DNA of 30,335 nucleotides, taken from assembly GCA_003427395.1 (NCBI GenBank), contig BFEA01000228.1, forward strand, positions 8,017-38,351, read 5' to 3'. The notes under the pieces were generated by a model. That model did not search any database and was not told the origin of the DNA. It saw only the letters and a list, made by a program, of their open reading frames with translations. This DNA comes from Chara braunii. Taxonomy: Eukaryota > Streptophyta > Charophyceae > Charales > Characeae. Below, in pieces: positions 1-11,144 of the stretch. Position 1 is the stretch's first letter, and the number at the start of each line of letters is the position of its first letter. Position numbers and translations under genes: made by a program.

Positions 1-57
<57 letters not shown>
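1..57. repeat. (GA)n microsatellite
   Basis: Uninterrupted GA dinucleotide repeat that starts at the window edge, so its true length is unknown. Confidence 0.97.
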
Positions 58-59
<2 letters not shown>

Positions 60-1099
60 GCAACATGCAGCATGTCAGTGGCGGGCAGCACAAGGGCAGG
101 CGCTGACCTCAAAAAAAAAAAAAAGTAATTTTATTGCGATACACAAGTTTTCTCCTTGCAAAATCCGAATAGAAAGGGTACTTTTTATATTCGAATACAA
201 TGTGTATGTTATCTATTCGAGGAGCTTTGCTATTCGCGAAAAGTGCACCTGCACCGTTTCAATTTTGAAAATGGCTTAAGGACCTCGGCCTCCTACGGGC
301 AGCTACCGGTCCTACGCGGTCTTGGCCCTTGCAAGACCCCAAAACCTCAAATGCCCACCCTCCCGATGACCACCGACATTGAAATTTGATTGACGTTGAA
401 ATGTCTCAGGGGGGGAAAACGCAACCCTAACGGGCTGCGAACACACGCACACACATTATCTTGTCTATTGATGGGGAGCGCCACCTGCTGGAAACTGGGT
501 CTAGCGTCCCATGAACATCGTGAATAAAGCACCTACCGGGACCCCATACACACTCTCTTTGAGTTGTGTATAGCGAACATGACAAAACATGCACTGCATA
601 CTTCATAATCACTACCTTACCCTCCCCGAACCACATCAACAAACGAACTACGGGTTGCGCACTTGTGCCCTCACGGTAAGTCAATGACCTGACCCACCAA
701 AAAAATGGGTGTTGGAAATGGGTGCCTACAGTCTTCAACGTAGTTATAGCTGAATTTGGGGTATCTTTCCGTCTAAATACAACTATAGGTAGCACTACAA
801 GCGCTGGGCCTTTTTTCTTTCGTTTCCTTTTTTTGTTTTTTTTAACCACTAGTATCTTCGAGCCTGTTTTTGTCGAACCTGAATTTCACTGTGCTCCAAG
901 TTTTGCCGAGCCTGGGTCCCACTCCATTTTCCTACTGGTACTCTCAAAGGAAAAAAAAGAAAGGAAAAAAAAAAGTTGCAACCGTGAAACTTAAAAAAAA
1001 AAAAACAAAAAAAAACAAAGTTTTGGTCGTGATTGCAGTTGTATACATTCTTTGAAGTGGTAGGGTGAGTGTGTCATCAGTGAGGCATCTCAGCTCCAT
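58..1099. other. Unassigned region with A/T homopolymer runs
   Basis: No gene is recognised. An open frame of 140 codons lies on the minus strand at 427-849. It begins with a Lys-rich stretch that is simply the complement of the T-rich run near 810-843, and I see no domain in the remainder. Poly-A runs occur near 110-124, 950-975 and 993-1016. A GTAAGT donor-like site on the plus strand lies near 675. The stretch is most likely decayed repeat DNA. Confidence 0.5.
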
Positions 1100-1104
1100 G
1101 CCCA

Positions 1105-1870
1105 AGTTGTCAGATTCCATAAAGACGAGGGAAAAAAAAAAATGGAAACACGAAAATGGCTAGATATATTTCTCTAGGTGCCAGTGTGATCAGCATCACA
1201 ATCCTCTTAGGAAACTCAGCTTGAGCAAATCACGGATTTCGTTGCCAGATTCCATTAGAAAAAAAAAATGAAAACAGGGATTCGACCGTGAAAATGGTGG
1301 GATGCATTCATCTAAGTGTCAGTGTGAATCCTCTTAGGAAATACAACTTGAGCAAATAACGGATTCCGCCCTGCATCGTTGACAGGGGACTCATAACAAA
1401 CACACGAGAAAGGGGGGGGGAGGACAATTTTTAGAATGTGACCACGTTTCAAGGAAGATGCATTATGTAGAGAAAGAATGTCATATTCCAGAAAGACAAG
1501 AGGAAAAAAAAAACGGAAACATGGATTCGGCTGTGAAAACGGATGGATACATTCCTCTAAGTGTCAGTGTGATCAACATCACAATCCTCTAAGGAAAATC
1601 AGCTTGAGCAGATCACGGATTTCGTTGTCAGATTCCATTAAAAAAAAGAAAAAAAAATAGAAACAGGGATTCGACCGTGAAAATGGTTGGATACATTCCT
1701 CTAAGTGTCAGTGTGAATCCTCTGAGGAAATACAGCTTGAGCAGATCACAGATTTCACCCTGCATCGTTGGCAAGCGACTCATAAAAAACAAACGAGAAA
1801 GAAAAAGAAAAAAAAAGCAACAACTTTTAAAATATGACCGCGTTTGCAGACAGATGCATTATGTAGAGGA
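1105..1870. repeat. Higher-order tandem repeat (two ~385 bp units, each of two ~140 bp modules)
   Basis: Two long units lie head to tail. ATTCCA followed by AAAGACRAG and an A run recurs at 1114 and 1485. CAGTGTGATCARCATCACAA recurs at 1182 and 1565, TTCGACCGTGAAAATGG at 1281 and 1670, and CATTATGTAGAG at 1461 and 1857. The offset is 371-396 bp, drifting because the poly-A runs differ in length. Inside each unit the phrase CAGTGTGA...ATCCTCTNAGGAAA...CTTGAGCA occurs twice, about 138 bp apart, giving four modules. The short open frames at 1478-1660 and 1677-2048 are created by this repeat and should not be treated as genes. Confidence 0.9.
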
Positions 1871-2625
1871 TGACTTTGAGCACGGCCTCCTAGACTACCC
1901 TGCCCAGCATCATTGCAGTAAATATAGGTTTTTTTTTCCCCCTTTTTCTTTCATGGGTGGGCAAACAAAAACTAAGATTTATGGAACTTGCCGAGATTTA
2001 TGGGACTTGCCGACCCTGAGTCCCGCCCGCGATTTCTTTAGAAACTGACAAAAACTCGTAATTTTCCAACACTGGTAGAGATACTTCTGGTTTAACATTC
2101 GAATTCATTATCAAACAAAACTTAATCGAGGCCGGCGACCTCACAATTCCACCCGGAGTTATCCCCGCAACATCAACCGATTTTTCTTATCTCGATATTT
2201 CAATGCCTACTTTAATTTTTCCTTGCTAGGGAAACGACTACTATTGTTTTAAAATCCAAATCCCTTCCCTTATTAATCCCCTACTCCTACATAATCCTAA
2301 CTGTCCCTCCTACCCTATTTCTACTTCACAGACTTATTCCCGGTCTGACCTCGACTACTTCGACCGAGAGGAACATGTGTTCCTTTATGACGAGATGACA
2401 CTCTCCCCCCCCCTCCCCTATGTTGCCTACCTCAGCTACCAACATGAACCGAGTGCCCTAATTCCTTATACTCTACCCTGTCCTACTCCTCCTATTTAAC
2501 CCCTACTCCTTGCTCTACCTTCCCAACCATTGTGATATCACTAGCTTATCCTTGGTGATTGCCACCACCCCCCCTGGCAAGGCCCTGGTCTTTTTAAATC
2601 ACTTCATTCCTTAACCGCGGTTGCC
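1871..2625 (+). other. C/T-rich stretch with short coding-like remnants
   Basis: No recognisable gene. Frame 1 reads open from about 2320 to a TAA at 2497-2499, with an acidic and aromatic segment at 2335-2400 (a Tyr-Phe-Asp-Arg-Glu-Glu run). Another short open stretch lies at 2093-2228. Composition is then strongly pyrimidine-biased. These could be pieces of a decayed transposon ORF, but I cannot name a family. Confidence 0.3.
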
Positions 2626-3042
2626 TTGCCGGACTCTCTTTCTCTAATCCGCCCTGATTTCCATTCTCAACAATTGCTTGAACTTCCTGTCGGTCACGAC
2701 CTCGTCCAAGCCTTCCCTCTGGAACCGTCGGTCATTCCTGTCCAGCCAAATCAGCCACATCATCACTTGGGCTACATAACCCCACCCCTTATGAGTCGGC
2801 GTATCTTATGGCAAAAGCCCCGTAAGCACCCAGTATTATCCTTGACAACAGGATTTCCTGGTCAATTTCCCCCAGTGCCTAAGCCACCATTTCCACAATT
2901 TTTTGGGATCGAGGGCATGCCCATCACAAAAGAGTTATTGTTTCAAAGAGCCATCCACATCTATCACATTCTTGCCTTACCTACATTTCTTTGTTCCCTA
3001 ACGTGTCGTTGGAATAACCAGATGCAATTGCAACCAGAGTAG
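2626..3042 (+). CDS. Unrecognised 138-codon open frame, probably a decayed remnant
   Basis: This frame is open for 138 codons, has ordinary amino-acid variety, and is rich in Pro, Leu and His. The first codon is TTG rather than ATG, so no real start is supported. It shares a frame with the open stretch that ends at 2497-2499, so both may belong to one older coding region interrupted by stops. I see no catalytic motif, zinc site, signal peptide or membrane segment. It could be a transposon ORF fragment or chance. Confidence 0.2.
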   Translation: MPDSLSLIRPDFHSQQLLELPVGHDLVQAFPLEPSVIPVQPNQPHHHLGYITPPLMSRRILWQKPRKHPVLSLTTGFPGQFPPVPKPPFPQFFGIEGMPITKELLFQRAIHIYHILALPTFLCSLTCRWNNQMQLQPE

Positions 3043-3680
3043 TGAAGTGTATTTTTGGCAGGCCTAACCGGAGGTGACCATACCCAACGCGGATCCTCGG
3101 TTATAGGTGGTAGCTTTTCGTCGTCATTTTATCGATGACCTGTGGTTCTTACCATAGCTGATGCTATCAGTGGTTATAAGTTCTTCGATCGTGCCCTGTC
3201 TCACACACTTGAAGTTTGATAAGAGTGAAGTTGTCTCCTTCCTTCAAAATAGAAGGATAATCTGATAACTCTAGAAGTACCCGGGGGGACTACATTTGAG
3301 ATGAAAACAAAACCAACAGGATAAGGTGAAAGAGATGGAAGAGAGCAAGTCCCAGGCGACTACCATATAGACGAAAGAGGGTTAAAAAAATGATTAGGGC
3401 GTGCTTTGAGGAAGGAATTCTTCCGACATACAGAGATCGAAGAGAGATGCAAGTTACCGGACCGGGCAGGAGGTCAAATTCGTCTTGAACAAGTCAATGG
3501 ATGAAATTAAAGTGAGGTGGGTTAAGGAAAGGACGGTTATGGTCATATATCAAGGAGGACGTGGTCCATGCTTACGAAGACATATGAACCCGATATAAGA
3601 TGTACAAGCATGGTCGAATAAAGGTGGAAAGCCCTAACGTTATCTCCTACATCCCATAAGCACAACATATTACTGATTAG
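3043..3680. other. No gene seen
   Basis: Mixed-composition DNA, A/G-rich between 3300 and 3540. The minus-strand open frame at 3543-3782 overlaps the better coding candidate on the plus strand and has no recognisable domain. Nothing here can be assigned. Confidence 0.4.
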
Positions 3681-5301
3681 ATGCTCAAAAAGAAGTCTGA
3701 CGTCATTGATCTTGCCGAAACAACGTACCATACCGACTACAAACTGTGGTTGACACATATTGAGATTCGAGATTGGAAGCAACTGATTGATCAGAATATC
3801 TTCTTAGTGGTTGCACTGGGCATTCCGTTGGACAAGATGTCATTTATCCACGCTAATGTGGAAAAGGCAATAGGTAACATCGTGAAGTAATACAAACTTG
3901 ATGCAAATGAGACAGACTCGAAGCTGGCGAATCTTCTCTTTGATATCAATCCAACACACAAGGTGCATATGAAGGACAAAACCATAGTACAAACCTTCCA
4001 GGGTGATGTGTTGGAGGTCAAGCTCGCAGATGCCAAATCGGAGTGGTGTAAACGTTATCATATATTTTTTCACACCGAACTCACCTGTCGAAAACCAGGA
4101 AGCTTCAAGTTCTAATAAAGCTCAACCATCGAATCCAAGACATTATCAACAATGCCCAACGTACAGAGGTCGGTTAGCAACTCTAGGAGCCGCAACTCAA
4201 CAGGCTAGTTAACAGGCAACAACATCGTCCAACACGCCAACGACATCTTCAATAAGGTTTAATCCTATTTTTTCTCCTGGACTAAATCATGCTCAACCCC
4301 CTCTTGGGATGGGGAACAATCAAGGGCAAATGGGTCACTCGGATCCAGTGTTGTAGGCAACTTGGGCAGCGTATTTGAGGAGTTTGCTACTACATCCTTT
4401 CACGATTTCACTGTATGGCATTATCTCGCCACATCAACAACTGGGGTCGAGCCCCTCCTTCACCAATATGCATGCCTTCACACCATGGATCCCAACGGGT
4501 CTCCCATACGAGGCCCCATCAGGAGGAGGCGAACAAGTGGTTCTACAGTCGGATCCTTCTCCCACGGGAGCATCAGCGTCTGGACACAATGACAACCGTA
4601 TATGGGGTGAATCACCCGGTAACCAACGTAGACTCAACGAGGGAGGTATTGATATTTGTGTAGGTAGTCTCTACGTAAAAAACTTTGGGAGTTGCAATGG
4701 GTCTCGAATTCCGTCAATGACAATTGGTAAGTGCAAACCCTCACGTCCCCATATGAATGCATTGTCGAAGGGCCAAATGGTTATGAAGTCGAAACTTCTT
4801 ACATTGATGTGTACAGTCGTCATAGACGCGATGTGGGTCATCGCCTGGGCCGGATTGGATGGTTTCCCCATTCCCTTCAACTCAAGCTGCCTAAAATCTT
4901 CGATATCTCATGCGTTAGAAACTTTGACCCGTACGTTATTTCAAAATAAGTTTCTCTTTCGAATTATTAAAATCTCGATGCCCTGGTTCTTGGAGGAAGT
5001 AGAGGGTAAACGAGCCTAATATTACAACCCACCTTTTGATGTTCGTTTTTTACCAGGATAATTAGATCAACTAGAGAGGGAAGGATTTAGGTTAATCCTG
5101 TTGACTTGGCTTTTGGAAGGTAGAAAACCATATCTACTGCACATTAAGGTTGCTCCTACAATGACGACTCACTTCTTGTCGGAACTGAACTCCAAACTAG
5201 CGAAGAAGAAAAAAAAATGGACTCTCCGTTTTGAAATCAGCTTTGACAGATGTTTGGTCGATGCCAGATGTTACTACCATGTCCCAGATCCAATCAACTA
5301 G
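3681..5301 (+). pseudogene. Degraded upstream ORF of a LINE (ORF1-like), broken by stops and a frameshift
   Basis: Coding-like sequence lies directly upstream of a LINE endonuclease. Frame 3 is open from 3681 through about 4116 with a single TAA at 3888-3890. It reads as a charged, aromatic-containing protein (for example LWLTHIEIRDWKQL). Sequence quality then moves to frame 1, which runs from about 4003 to 5301 with stops near 4210, 4351, 5017, 5059 and 5302. Its first half is rich in Gln, Asn, Ser, Thr and Pro. Near 5025-5150 it reads FDVRF, then W-L-L-E-G-R-K-P-Y-L-L-H-I-K, which resembles the DUF4283 domain of plant LINE ORF1 proteins (family knowledge; the match is by eye). Frame 3 at 4731-4949 also looks protein-like, so a second frameshift is possible. 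No zinc knuckle was found. The ORF1 role is inferred mainly from position. Confidence 0.5.
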
Positions 5302-5315
5302 AGGTGTTGCCCTGA

Positions 5316-6140
5316 ATGGGCAGACTTCGTTTGGCCACATAAAATGTTCACGGTTTAGGAAATTCAGTAGGCAAAAACAGGAAAGGTCGATTAAGAAGCT
5401 GGATATATAAAAATAAAATATACATCACCTATATTCACGAGAGTAAATTGTCATAACTCAAGATTTCCAAGTTACAGGCCAGGTGGGATGAGCCGCAAGT
5501 ATGGTCCACTACCAAGGGGTCGAAGGACGGTGTTGTTGTGCTTGTTCATAGGAGCCTGAACACATAAATAGTTGACTTTTGTGCTGATATGTGGGGAAGA
5601 TGGACATGAATTAAGTTGTGGATAAAGTATAAAAATTGGGTAGTAGCCTCGGTGTATACTCCGACCGATGCTTCAGAACGCTATTTGTTTTTTTACGATC
5701 CCCCACTCTGTATCCCGGACTGTTAAATCTTGTAATTAACGGTGATTAGAATACCGTGCTAGATAACCAGGAAGGAATGCGAAATGGTTAGGATGTAAAG
5801 AGACTTCAAAAAATAACGTATGATATGAATTTACTCGAACCCTATTCCCTTCTCTACCCGGGTAAACCAGGTTACACCTGGTTTTACAATATACGTGAAC
5901 GAATCGGTACTATTTGTAGAAGATTAGACTTATTTCAACTTTCCCCAAATGCTTGGCATGCCATAGAGAGATTTGATGAAGTATTCAATCTGATAACAGA
6001 CCGTAAGTCAGTGATAAGCGACCTTAACTCTCAAAGGATGGAAAAAGGTCCGATGTCGGTGTGAATAACCTTACAAGGGTATCTGCCCTCATTTTTTAGA
6101 AGTGACATAAATGAGAGTTAAATTAAAAATTAGATGCAAA
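5316..6140 (+). pseudogene. LINE AP-endonuclease (exo_endo_phos) domain, degenerate
   Basis: This is the N-terminal endonuclease of a non-LTR retrotransposon ORF2, which nicks target DNA to prime reverse transcription. One frame from 5316 to 5723 shows the family landmarks in order: LRLAT-stop-NVHGLG (the usual T-W-N-x-x-G-L), HESKL in place of Q-E-T-K, DGVVVLVHRSLN (the usual G-V-A-I-L) and VVASVYTPTDASER followed by FF. A -1/+2 shift near 5725 moves to the frame of 5744-6064, which shows NGD-stop-NTVLD (the usual G-D-F-N), PGYTWF, R-E-R-I then R-R-L-D, and TDRKSV in place of the S-D-H motif. In-frame stops lie at 5340, 5454, 5565, 5607, 5747 and 5789. The catalytic His of SDH is replaced by Arg. 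No reverse transcriptase follows, so the copy is 3'-truncated and dead. Confidence 0.85.
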
Positions 6141-7228
6141 AATTTGGTGGGTCATGCGAGTCGCGACCAGTTTTTCTTTGTAACCAACTGTTGGTTCAGA
6201 GGAAAAGTACGGGGTGTGTGGGTGCGCAGTTTTGAGGCGCGCGCAATCTTTTATTGTTGATATCATAAAACCCGCATATTTGTTTATCGACTTTTGATTT
6301 TGATTTGATTAGGACTAAAACGATTTTTTTTATCTTTGATTGAAACGTCTGTTTGTGACGTTGTCGAACGTATCGGTCTCCCGTTTTTCTCGATGCAACT
6401 ACGTCCGTCTCGGAGGCTGACAACATTGTCTATGTGTCGTCCCAAAGTTGTCTCTTGTTCTCTTGTTTTGTTTTGTTTAACTATTGCGTGATATGACTGA
6501 GAGAGCTTCGCGCCTTTGCGAGAAAGGCGAGAGTTAATGCACGCGTTAACACACACATATGTTCAGAGGTGGCTTGTCGTGGTTGGGGTCAAGTTTTACA
6601 GTCAATGTCGTGACATTCTTTTGATGTGACTATTCTAAATTTAGTGGAAGGGACTCAGAGTCGTATGGTACACAGGGCAAAAAGGAATTTTGATTGGCCA
6701 TATAGCGGTATGACTTCAACATAAATGAGCGGTGTGCATGGCAGCCACGGGCGGAGCCTGACCCCTTGCATGATGGATGCTAGCGTTCGACAACAATAGG
6801 TTCGGCATGGGTAGGCCAAGGCATAGGCTTGGGGCATTTCGATAGGCCGCATATGGCGGGGGAAGCGTTTATATCATATTTCCCAACAAATAGGTTCAAC
6901 CTTAGGCCCAACACTACTGGTTATGTCATTGGAGTTTCATGCGGCAGATACGGGGATCAAGGCTGGCGATCGACGACGATGGAGCGATTAAAGATACCGA
7001 TGGGCAGAGGGTCAGACGAGTTTATCCCCTTTTTGTTTTGTGGCCAGCCGACCCATAGCCCTTATAGGCGAAACTGAGGCGGTATCGACGGTCTACTCTC
7101 TTTCCCAACCCCCACCTTTTTTTTTTTAATTTTACTTTTACTGTCCTCTTATTTTATGTCCGGAGACCGGTTCCAACACTAGTACTAGGACCAGGCCCCG
7201 GTAGAGATATCGATGTCGGTAATCGAAC
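6141..7228. other. No gene seen; unassigned open frame at 6829-7077
   Basis: A/T-rich to mixed DNA after the LINE fragment. The plus-strand open frame at 6829-7077 (82 codons) has no recognisable domain and starts at a non-ATG codon. Minus-strand frames at 6196-6556 overlap each other and look random. No LINE reverse transcriptase motif was found here. Confidence 0.4.
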
Positions 7229-7305
7229 CAGTGGGCTTAGCTCATCTGGTACACCCATGAACTGTTGAAACACATACCCGGGCTCGAACTCCACTGAAAG
7301 CATGT
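7229..7305 (+). mobile_element. tRNA-derived SINE-like head (A and B boxes)
   Basis: TAGCTCATCTGG at 7239-7250 matches the RNA polymerase III A box (TRGCNNAGYNGG) at 11 of 12 positions. GGCTCGAACTCC at about 7280-7291 matches the B box with one inserted base. The spacing is tRNA-like, but the sequence does not close into a good cloverleaf. The segment CATGAACTGTTGAA at 7256 recurs, with one inserted base, at 8281 ahead of another B-box-like site, which supports a dispersed SINE family over a tRNA gene. Confidence 0.55.
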
Positions 7306-8040
7306 GAGTAAAGTCCTGTAAATTCATATTTATCGAGGGCTGGTCGACTCACTAATGATACTTCGAGGCAGTAGCCCCTGGGTTCGGGATATCTGTTATT
7401 GGGACGATACAGAGGAGGTTAGTACGACCCTGTACCATGTTTTTCTCCTTTGTTATATTTCCTATTATGAATGTGACGCACGATAGCGGGCGGGCGTGTT
7501 GTGAGCCGAATTGTCATGCTAGCCCCCCATATTGACTTACAAAAGAGCATAAGTTAGTCAGACCCAACATCGAGAAGTTCGAGTCTGAAGGTTGGATGCC
7601 GGGTTGTACGAGAGGGGGCTGCGTCAGTTTACATCAACTACAAGGTGGAGACAGAGAAGATGGAGGAAATGAACGAAATGGGAGTAAAAAACACATAGCT
7701 CACCGAATTCCTAATGGAATCGGATAACTACGAATCGAAGCTGGCATTTTGGAGCAAGGCGATTCTGATTCAGGTGTTAGTTTAGGCTATAGGTTAGTAG
7801 GTTGGTTGGTGTAGGTGCTAGAGGCCGCGCTCAAGGGTGGCGATCACAGGCTTGACGTGAAAGGACAAAGTGACGACATACATGAGCAGGGAAGATGTGA
7901 CCAAGGAGTAGGTGAACACAAGGCGAGGGCACAAGAGACAGGGAACAATACTTACCTCTAAAATAGCTATGCGGGATGAACGGAAAGCCAAGTTATGGAG
8001 GCCAAGCAACACGTGCTAGGCCAATGGGGAGGAGGAACCC
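7306..8040. other. No recognised gene; short coding-like remnant near 7620-7790
   Basis: Near 7640-7790 the plus strand reads as a Glu/Lys/Asn-rich peptide with one in-frame TAG (KMEEMNEMGVKNT, then a stop, then LTEFLMESDNYESK). It looks like real protein remnant, but I cannot assign a family. At 7948-7957 the minus strand carries an AG|GTAAGTAT donor-like site. Confidence 0.3.
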
Positions 8041-8041
8041 A

Positions 8042-8243
8042 CAATGCACCTTTCCACGTTCTAGTAGCAAATTCATTCCGATTTTCCCCTATGGATGAAA
8101 ATCTCTCCTTCTCTCTCTCGCTCGCATGAGAGGCAATATTTGCATATGGTAACCCCTTAGTCCACACTTACACAAAGATTTATTTTCAAAATATATGTCC
8201 GTCACGGTGTATCTTCCTATGTTCTAGCGAAAAATTCCTTCTC
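8042..8243. repeat. Dispersed ~35 bp motif, copies 1 and 2
   Basis: Copies at 8042-8080 and 8206-8243 follow the pattern (A/G)TGTAYCTTTCC, then A/T-rich bases, then CTAGYRG and A-rich sequence. Three more copies lie between 9229 and 9601. Copy 1 and the 9229 copy are both preceded at some distance by a GYGGGATGAAC-GGAAG phrase (7970 and 9190), so the motif may be part of a longer decayed repeat. Confidence 0.5.
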
Positions 8244-8280
8244 ATTTGTGCACACTGGCAGGCTGCGAAGTTGAAGCATA

Positions 8281-8320
8281 CATGAAACTGTTGAATTGCA
8301 GTTGTGAGTTTGAATCCAGC
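8281..8320 (+). mobile_element. SINE-like fragment with B-box-like site
   Basis: CATGAAACTGTTGAA at 8281 matches the segment inside the SINE-like head at 7256. AGTTTGAATCC at 8307-8317 matches the B box at 9 of 11 positions. No convincing A box lies upstream, so this appears to be a truncated relative. Confidence 0.4.
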
Positions 8321-8396
8321 GGCGACCACAATAGAATAGTTATAATCTATGGATGATCGGACAGCGAGCGGAGGATTTTCGATCTCGCCCGGACCA

Positions 8397-9160
8397 GCTA
8401 ATGGTCGTGCCTGCAGTAAAGTTGGACATGAGTGCGAGAAGGAGAGTGAAAAAGTGAGGGAAGCAGAGCAAACGAGCTAAACGAAGAAGGTGAGGTACAT
8501 ACCTGGCCGCTGCTCAGGGGAGGAGTGCACGAAGGCAGTGTGCGACAGAAAGAAATAACAAAGTGAGGGATGAATTGTGCAACCAAGCTTACCTATCGCC
8601 TCGAGTGTGCTCGTCTTCTGCAGTTGCTGTAGACCGCTTGAGGCCGTGTCCCTCCCATGATGTATAAATCGGGGCGAGAATCTCGACTAAGTACGATCAG
8701 GGAGGGCACGAGTAGGTAAGGCATATAACGGGTAAAAAGAAGGAAGAAAACGGAGTGAAAGATTAATATTATCATTTTTTTAAGCAAATTAGGACGAAAA
8801 AGGGATTGAATCGAAGACTTTTGCCCTCGATGAGCTAAATAAGAGTGCCTGTTGAGGCGACAAAGTAGCGAAAAAGAGGCAAGGGAGAAAGTGAAGTGCG
8901 CTCGACAAAATGAGGAAGATGACGGGATATCGACGAGGAAGGAGGATTGGTGGCTGAAGGTGAGGGTACTTACCTCGTCGTGGCCATATTCATTACGCTT
9001 CGTGATCAACCCTATGATGCATACGTTATCATTAACGTACACAGTTTCATCCAAGTCATCATTTTTAGTCCAGTAATGCACATCTTAGTGCCCTCGTCCG
9101 AAAACCTGAAGTCGTTGGTTGGCATCGCTCCGATCTACTCATGCCCGCGCTCGGGAGAAT
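8397..9160. other. Purine-biased region with minus-strand splice-donor-like sites
   Basis: The plus strand is G/A-rich. Donor-like AG|GTATGT or AG|GTAAG sequences occur on the minus strand at about 8504, 8594 and 8975. The minus-strand open frame at 8593-9081 (162 codons) and the plus-strand frames opposite it show no domain and are rich in Ser, Leu, Phe and Arg, as expected from base composition. A transcript with small exons is possible, but no coding potential supports it. Confidence 0.3.
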
Positions 9161-9228
9161 GAGAGCACTCGCCTCATAGAAGCGACGATGTGGGATGAAC
9201 CGGAAGACCTGCGGACAACCTAAAATGA

Positions 9229-9601
9229 CCATGTATCTTTTCGTATTTTAGCAGAGGATACACTCCCGCGTTCGACTCGGTGGGGAAACAGTAGGCGCAG
9301 CAGCAGGTCGCACTACAGGCCATGTACCTTTCCATATTATAGTGGAAGATCCGCCTTGCTTGTAGTAACATGGGCAGAGGGCAGGGCGTAATTCCCAAGG
9401 CAAAGGTGGTAGTCTTCTCAGCAGCTCGTGGGGTTGTTCGTAATCAATGAGCTGCTCATCGATCCAAGTGTTGTCCATGTTCGCCTTTTTATACGACCAT
9501 GCTGATTTAGTTGGTAGTGGCGCTCTTAGTTGAAGGTTCCGCAATGAGTTTTCTCAGGTGAAAAAAACGTGTCTTCCCGTATTCGAAGGGAAGATTCCCC
9601 C
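9229..9601. repeat. Dispersed ~35 bp motif, copies 3 to 5
   Basis: Copies lie at 9229-9270, 9321-9355 and 9568-9601. The clearest reads CATGTACCTTTCCATATTAT followed by AGTGGAAGATCC. All are in the same orientation as the copies at 8042 and 8206. Confidence 0.5.
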
Positions 9602-9797
9602 TTATTCTGCACATTTGGTGAGTAAAAAATCGTGGCCTATCGGTGTGCACCCCAACTTGTTATGAAGTTGTTGATCATCGTAGGCAGATCGACGTATTTT
9701 TGGATGATTGCCACTCATGACCGTGTAAAATATGCTATTGATTCGCAGCGGGTGGTCGCTAGTACGACTCACCGTTAACCAACTTAATAAGATAGGC

Positions 9798-9870
9798 TAG
9801 CCCAGTTTAGTTGGCACACCTCTTAGCTGTTCATCTACAAACTCAGATTCGAACCCAAACACCTTCAGTT
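9798..9870 (+). mobile_element. tRNA-derived SINE-like head
   Basis: TAGCCCAGTTTAGTTGGC at 9798 resembles a tRNA D-arm/A box, and GATTCGAACCC at 9846-9856 matches the B box at 9 of 11 positions. The spacing of about 50 bp is right for a tRNA head. No anticodon stem is convincing. Confidence 0.45.
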
Positions 9871-11144
9871 GAAAAAGAATGAAGTCATGAGTTACCGATG
9901 CCACAATTTGCCACTTGGAGTTCAGTTAACACTCGTACTATGACCATAACGTGTTGAGTTAGGACTACTAGTGCATTGAGGGGTTGCTATAGGCAACTAA
10001 TTGTAAGGGGATGTTTTTTTTTTTTTTTTTTTGACAGTTGGAGTGATAAATATTGAGACTGCAGCGACCAACTTTGACAATACTATTGCTGTATAGCCTG
10101 TATTATACTGGAGCCTTTGGGGATTGCTAGCACTTTGGATTGCTATTTTAGTTAGTGCTGAAGTAAGAAGGTCAAAAGTAAAACGACCAGTGTTTCCGTT
10201 GGTGAGATTTTGTGCTATAAACTGTTATCAATTTCAACGGTAAAGCTGTCACCGTTGTCATTGCACTTCCAATTACCACTACTAGGGGTTTTTCAGGCGT
10301 CAAGGCAGTACATTTTGGTGTTGTGCGTTACTACGATGCTTGGCTACTACGTACTGTTGTTTTGCATGCAACGTTTTGACGAGTTTGAATACAACCCGCC
10401 CGCATCTCGACTAGAGCACATGGGTATGCTCTATTTGAATGCAACCCTTTTTAGGTTGCGCAACAACGGTTTGGCCTGATGAAAAAACACTGCGAATTGG
10501 AGAAATAATTGGGGTTCCTGCAAGGGATCACCGCAACAACTTGGAGGGTTGTCATGAGGCTGCTACCTGCGATTCGGTTGTGGTTCAGTCGGCTTCATTG
10601 CGCTTTTGACCGTCATTGTGGACCTTCAGGGGCAACAAGATATCACGGCTCTCATGCAAGTTGAGTTTGTCCCTCTCTTGTATCTTCAGCGTCTGAAGCC
10701 TCTCCTTCTACCTTTCTTACTTTAAGTCTTGTCTGAGGTTTGAAGAGGAAGGCGACAGGTGATATTGCAACTCATAAGATCGCAGCAAGACCTTGTGGGA
10801 GGTCCACCCACCGATTGCAGGAACTCTGCCGGAACTCATGAGGAGTTTTGAAGGCTGGAAACGGTCAGGTGAACCATTTTTCTGCGTTGCGTGAACCCAT
10901 TTTACCCCTATTCGTTATATCTCTCTAATCTTTTTGAAATACATGTATGCGATCTTATGATTTACTATTGCTTTCTGTAACTCAATCACATTAATTAAAA
11001 AAAAACGTAGTATGAATCTTACTTTGCATTTATTGCTTGAAATTCATACTAAGGGAATGAATTAGGGGGAAGATGGGAAGAAGTTGGTTTTTCTTGCGTT
11101 GATTGGGTCTCCTTTGTTTTTTTTTGTCTCCTATGCAACTACAC
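9871..11144. other. No recognised gene; poly-T run at 10014-10032
   Basis: A 19-base T run lies at 10014-10032. An 89-codon plus-strand open frame lies at 10210-10479. It is hydrophobic in its middle (one possible membrane segment around residues 40-55) but has no recognisable domain and begins at a non-ATG codon. 10480-11140 shows nothing I can assign. Confidence 0.35.

Noticed and set aside
7229-7305. Functional tRNA gene
   Set aside because: A and B boxes are present, but the acceptor and anticodon stems do not pair convincingly.
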